Source: Chlamydiota bacterium
GTDB lineage: Bacteria; Chlamydiota; Chlamydiia; Chlamydiales; Rhabdochlamydiaceae
Direction of reading: 5' to 3'
Assembly (NCBI GenBank): GCA_023265495.1
Contig: JAHFTP010000012.1
Span: 1-17,580, forward strand
Length of the DNA stretch: 17,580 nucleotides
Numbering within the stretch: the first letter of the stretch is position 1; every line of letters begins with the position of its first letter. The position numbers were made by a program, and so were the translations under genes. Under the pieces are notes generated by a model that saw nothing but the letters and a program-made list of their open reading frames with translations, did not search any database and was not told the DNA's origin. Shown here one piece after another: positions 14,825 to 17,580 of the stretch.

Positions 14825-15751
14825 TCACTTGTCAAACCTGTCTTTAGAGACTTTAGCAAGAGACTCTCTTATCTTTGCGATCTCATCGGATGAAAGGCCT
14901 GAATACTTAATGATTTTTTGCTCCGGCTCATTGTCCGTTATCATATCCACGACTAGGCGGTATTTCTCTTCTTTGCGACCTTTTGCAACGCCTTCCTCAA
15001 GGCCCTTTTCGCGACCTTTTTCTTCAGCCCACGCTAGAGCTCCGGCTTCAGTCATTAGCCATTTTAAATGTTCTTCATATAAATTGTGTTCCTCTTTATT
15101 CAAGGAAGCATGGGTTAAAACATCGAAAGCTTTTTTGATGCAGGGGTCATCGAGCTCTTTAGGTAGATGGCGCAGATCTATTGAGCGCGCTCTAGTTAGA
15201 AAGGCAGCCCAACGATCCAACCCATTTTGTATACGAGGCAGCAACTGACTCATAGTTTCCTCTGCCTGATCGCTAAACTTACAGAGCTCAATTGTGTAAA
15301 GTTCTAAATCTTTAAAATAGCGCAAGCCCGTTTCTTCATTGGTGATAATGAATCTATTCACATAATTGGGAGCGTTTGGAATACTGAGAAAATTCAAAAC
15401 GTGAATACCGATTGCTTTACGCAATTCTCTATACTTGGCAGAAACCCCTAGTTGATCAGTATAGAGTTTACCCCAGCAATATAGAGCACGCTTGTCGTAG
15501 TCACCATCATTGCAGAGCTGTACTTCAATGTTGTAATATTGTCCGCGAGTATCTTTGGCTTTGATATCTAAAATGGACAGCTTAGCTCCCACGAAATTCT
15601 GGGCATTATAAGGATTTAATAGTCCACATCTACTACCTGATCCTCCTTTGAAACAACAGAATTAATAAAAGAAATTAACAGGTCTTTGTTTTCAGGAGAT
15701 CCAAATATTTTTTTTAAATGCGACATCCACCCGGGGATTTAAAATGTCCAT
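14825..15751 (-). pseudogene. PD-(D/E)XK nuclease family 'transposase', broken by two frameshifts
   Basis: The product belongs to the PD-(D/E)XK nuclease group named after transposases (PF12784-like, related to Rpn/YhgA proteins). An ATG at 15751 opens with MDILNPRVDVAFKK, the typical N terminus of the family. The frame is lost at a run of eight A (minus strand; 15715-15708), where seven would be in frame. It continues one frame over as IFGSPENKDLLISFINSV, and returns to the first frame at about 15622-15624 through a one-base loss before LLNPYNAQNF. The rest, from 15592 to 14825, is open for 255 residues: SILDIKAKD and IEVQ give the catalytic Asp and Glu-x-Gln, and the end has the common EEKGREKGLEEG repeat tail. 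Without the shifts it would be about 308 residues. A shortened product from GTG at 15592 is possible but would lack the N-terminal part of the domain. Sequencing error is an alternative. Confidence 0.85.
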
Positions 15752-16111
15752 AGATACCTTATCTTGTAAGTATCCTTATAATAGCAGGAATAACAGGTTA
15801 AATAAAGCAGAAATTTTGTACGCATTCACGGGGGATCGTGGACAGGTCTAGAATCTCGCTTAAATTATACGTGCCCACAATGAGAACCGGTTAGATAACA
15901 GTATGTTCATGCGAAGACTTTTCCAGTCCCTACGGGCAGAGAAAATTCCTAAAAAAATAGAAACTATTGCATATAATCAACAGGTAAAAGCATACTCTGC
16001 ACTTCTTTTTTCAAAAAATTGTTTAAACTCGAGTTGCAATAAAACCGACTATTCTGTAAACAGACGAAACAAGGAAAACCTAACCCTCTTCTCACGCGAG
16101 GAAATACGCAG
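15752..16111. other. Region without a convincing gene upstream of the small acidic protein gene
   Basis: I see no recognisable gene in these 360 bases. A 70-codon open frame (15903-16115) has no ribosome binding site and an unremarkable composition, although its stop overlaps the next start as ATGA. A TATAAT at 15972-15977 may be a -10 box but lacks a well-spaced -35. Two ten-base or shorter palindromes (AACTCGAGTT at 16026-16035 and GTTTAAAC just before it) are present. The region should contain the promoter of the acidic protein and hemW genes. Confidence 0.4.
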
Positions 16112-16576
16112 ATGAACATTAAAAGCGAAAGACTAAAAAAACTAGAAACGGAACTCCAAGACCTAGACCAGTGGCTCAAACTGGGCCTCGTCCCCAAAAA
16201 AGACTTGGAAAAACATAAAGAAGAAATCAAAGGCCTCAGAGAGAAGATCGAAGAAGAAAAAGAAAGACTTCGTTTCTTAAAAGAAAGTGGAGACATGGAA
16301 GAGTTTTCTATTCCCAAACGTCCTGCCCACGCAAGGCAAGCCTTCCAAGAGCCCCACAGCCTTCCAGATATAGACATCGGAGAGGAGGGCATGACAGACG
16401 TTGGCATCGACATGGAAACAGAATCATTTGATGTCGAAACGGCCACGGGAGAAGAAGCGGTAGAAGCCGATGAAGAAAATCCCCCGGTCGAAGAAGAAGA
16501 GGAAGAAGACCCTTTCTCCGACCGCAACAGGTGGAGAAGAGGCATTTTAGAAGACCCCGATGCAAACGATTGGTAG
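16112..16576 (+). CDS. Small acidic coiled-coil protein, chlamydial conserved hypothetical
   Basis: The 154-residue protein has a highly charged coiled-coil at residues 1-62 (KLETELQDLDQWLKLGL and later KGLREKIEEEKERLRFL) and a very acidic second half. That half includes a run of six Glu near 128-133 and ends in DPDANDW. No membrane segment or signal peptide is visible. Function unknown. As I recall, Chlamydia trachomatis has a hypothetical protein of about the same length (CT053) between hemN and sucA, which is the same place as here, so I take it as the orthologue by position; this needs an alignment. The ATG at 16112 has a GAGGAA box eight bases upstream. The hemW start at 16560 lies inside the end of this gene, so the two are translated from one mRNA. 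Confidence 0.8.
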   Translation: MNIKSERLKKLETELQDLDQWLKLGLVPKKDLEKHKEEIKGLREKIEEEKERLRFLKESGDMEEFSIPKRPAHARQAFQEPHSLPDIDIGEEGMTDVGIDMETESFDVETATGEEAVEADEENPPVEEEEEEDPFSDRNRWRRGILEDPDANDW

Positions 16577-17580
16577 CAGCTATCGGGAAGGTGATGGCAG
16601 TCTGTATATCCACATCCCCTTTTGCACAAAAAAATGTCCTTACTGCCATTTTTTTGTTTTAAGAGATGATCCAAAGCAAAAAAAACTGTTTCTAGATGGC
16701 CTATACAAGGAACTTAACCTCACCCTCCCTCTTTTGCAAAATATACATGTGGTTTCTCTCTACTTTGGTGGAGGGACGCCCTCTCTTCTGGAACCAGAAG
16801 TCATCGCCTCACTTATCTCCTACATAAAACATAAACTTCCCCATTTTTCATCCGACTGTGAAGTCACCTTGGAAGCAAACCCAGAAAACGTCTCCCTAGA
16901 AAGAATGAGAGGATATAGACAAGCAGGGATCAATCGCATAAGCATAGGAGTACAATCTCTTGACGACTCCCTACTTCATACGCTAGGAAGAGGACACAGC
17001 TCCAACAAGGCATTAGATGCCATAGAAACTACCCACCGAGCAGGATTTAGTAATATCTCTATAGATTTGATGTTTGACCTTCCAAGCCAAACAGCAAATA
17101 GCTGGAAAAAAACGCTTGCCAAGCTCCCTTTGCTTCCTATTGCGCATCTTTCCTTATACAACCTCGTTTTTGAAGAGGGAACGGCTTTCTTTAGACACAA
17201 AAAAAAACTTGCTCAAACACTACCTAGCGATGGGGACAGCCTACACATGCTCCAGACAGCCATAGAGATGATCGAACGGGCAGGTCTGCGCCGCTATGAG
17301 ATCTCCGCCTTTGCCAAACAGGGATTCGCTTCAAGACATAATACAGGCTACTGGATTGCCCGGCCTTTTTTGGGACTGGGGCCATCTGCTTTCAGTTATT
17401 GGAAAGGCAAAAGAGTACAAAATGTCTCTAACCTCCCCAAGTACCTCTCTTCCTTAGATCGAGGGCTCTTTCCTGTAGACTTTACAGAACAGCTCTCCTT
17501 TCCGGATAGTCTCCATGAACTTTTAGCTGTGCAGCTCCGCTTAAAAGAGGGGGTCGATCTCACAGTCTTTTCACAAAGAC
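16560..17580 (+). CDS. hemW: HemW-like radical SAM protein (heme chaperone), 3' end outside the window
   Basis: The first 340 residues of a radical SAM protein of the HemN/HemW group are visible. The cluster motif is C-x3-C-x2-C at Cys22, Cys26 and Cys29 (CTKKCPYC), followed by HFF in place of the GCN seen in true HemN; YFGGGTPSLL is the glycine-rich SAM site, then EANPENVS, GINRISIGVQSL and DLMFDLPSQT. The later HNTGYW motif is typical of HemW. HemW was long annotated as oxygen-independent coproporphyrinogen oxidase but binds heme and lacks that activity in tested species (family knowledge). So I prefer heme chaperone to porphyrin synthesis. The start is ATG at 16560, which overlaps the acidic protein gene by 17 bases and has only a weak AGAAGA box, so coupled translation is likely. 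Confidence 0.93.
   Translation, partial: MQTIGSSYREGDGSLYIHIPFCTKKCPYCHFFVLRDDPKQKKLFLDGLYKELNLTLPLLQNIHVVSLYFGGGTPSLLEPEVIASLISYIKHKLPHFSSDCEVTLEANPENVSLERMRGYRQAGINRISIGVQSLDDSLLHTLGRGHSSNKALDAIETTHRAGFSNISIDLMFDLPSQTANSWKKTLAKLPLLPIAHLSLYNLVFEEGTAFFRHKKKLAQTLPSDGDSLHMLQTAIEMIERAGLRRYEISAFAKQGFASRHNTGYWIARPFLGLGPSAFSYWKGKRVQNVSNLPKYLSSLDRGLFPVDFTEQLSFPDSLHELLAVQLRLKEGVDLTVFSQR

Noticed and set aside
15903..16115. Plus-strand open frame of 70 codons whose stop overlaps the next ATG (ATGA)
   Set aside because: The overlap is attractive, but there is no ribosome binding site and the predicted protein has no family-like features; kept only as a note in the intergenic entry.
15964..16674. Minus-strand open frame of 236 codons, serine-rich
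   Set aside because: It is the complement of the acidic protein gene; the serine run is the GAA-rich Glu stretch read backwards.
1..17580. tRNA, rRNA, CRISPR array, complete insertion sequence or prophage
   Set aside because: I found no cloverleaf, rRNA segment, regularly spaced repeats, intact transposase with terminal repeats, or phage structural genes.

Overview
The window looks like a chromosome segment of a member of the Chlamydiota, most likely an environmental (Parachlamydiales-type) chlamydia and not a Chlamydia pathogen. The main reason is gene content and order. A HemW-type radical SAM gene and a small acidic coiled-coil gene stand divergent from sucA and sucB. As I recall it, this matches the CT052 to CT055 neighbourhood of Chlamydia trachomatis, including a 905-residue SucA, a shortened SucB of about 360 residues and a 154-residue acidic protein. 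The AT-rich intergenic stretches, the partial TCA-cycle gene set and a large protein with bilobed hydrophobic domains fit the same group. The genus cannot be settled from sequence alone.

Layout. 1-410 is the 5' part of an AAA-type ATPase gene on the minus strand, preceded by a cluster of TTTGGCGAA inverted repeats. 566-1453 is a XerD-like tyrosine recombinase (minus). 1622-2340 is a HigB/HigA-type toxin-antitoxin pair (plus). 2361-4697 is a 778-residue membrane protein of unknown function (minus). 4894-5532 is adenylate kinase (minus) with a hairpin terminator. After 470 bases of very AT-rich DNA, 6002-7600 encodes an unrecognised Ala/Thr-rich protein (plus) with a strong ribosome binding site and terminator. 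7677-8521 is a two-gene iron-sulfur operon (minus): a [2Fe-2S] ferredoxin followed by a DUF1858/A-type carrier fusion. 8676-8888 is a small coiled-coil protein (minus). 8889-9321 has no gene but contains a candidate plus-strand small RNA. 9322-14624 is the 2-oxoglutarate dehydrogenase operon sucA-sucB-lpd (minus). 14825-15751 is a PD-(D/E)XK 'transposase' nuclease gene broken by two opposite frameshifts (minus). 15752-16111 holds no convincing gene. 16112-17580 holds the small acidic protein gene and the beginning of hemW (plus), which overlap.

How the genes work together. SucA, SucB and Lpd are the E1, E2 and E3 subunits of one complex that makes succinyl-CoA from 2-oxoglutarate. Here lpd directly follows sucB, separated by a hairpin plus T-tract that could reduce lpd expression. 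The sucA promoter carries an 18-base dyad over its -35 box, a possible operator. The ferredoxin and A-type carrier probably serve iron-sulfur cluster assembly; HemW carries a 4Fe-4S cluster. The region 1-2340 (ATPase, recombinase, toxin-antitoxin) and the broken nuclease gene are the more accessory-like parts. The rest is housekeeping or lineage-specific.

The strongest leads for something undescribed are the candidate small RNA at about 9199-9306, the 532-residue orphan protein with strong expression signals, the 778-residue protein with two bilobed membrane domains, and the repeat cluster in front of the ATPase gene.
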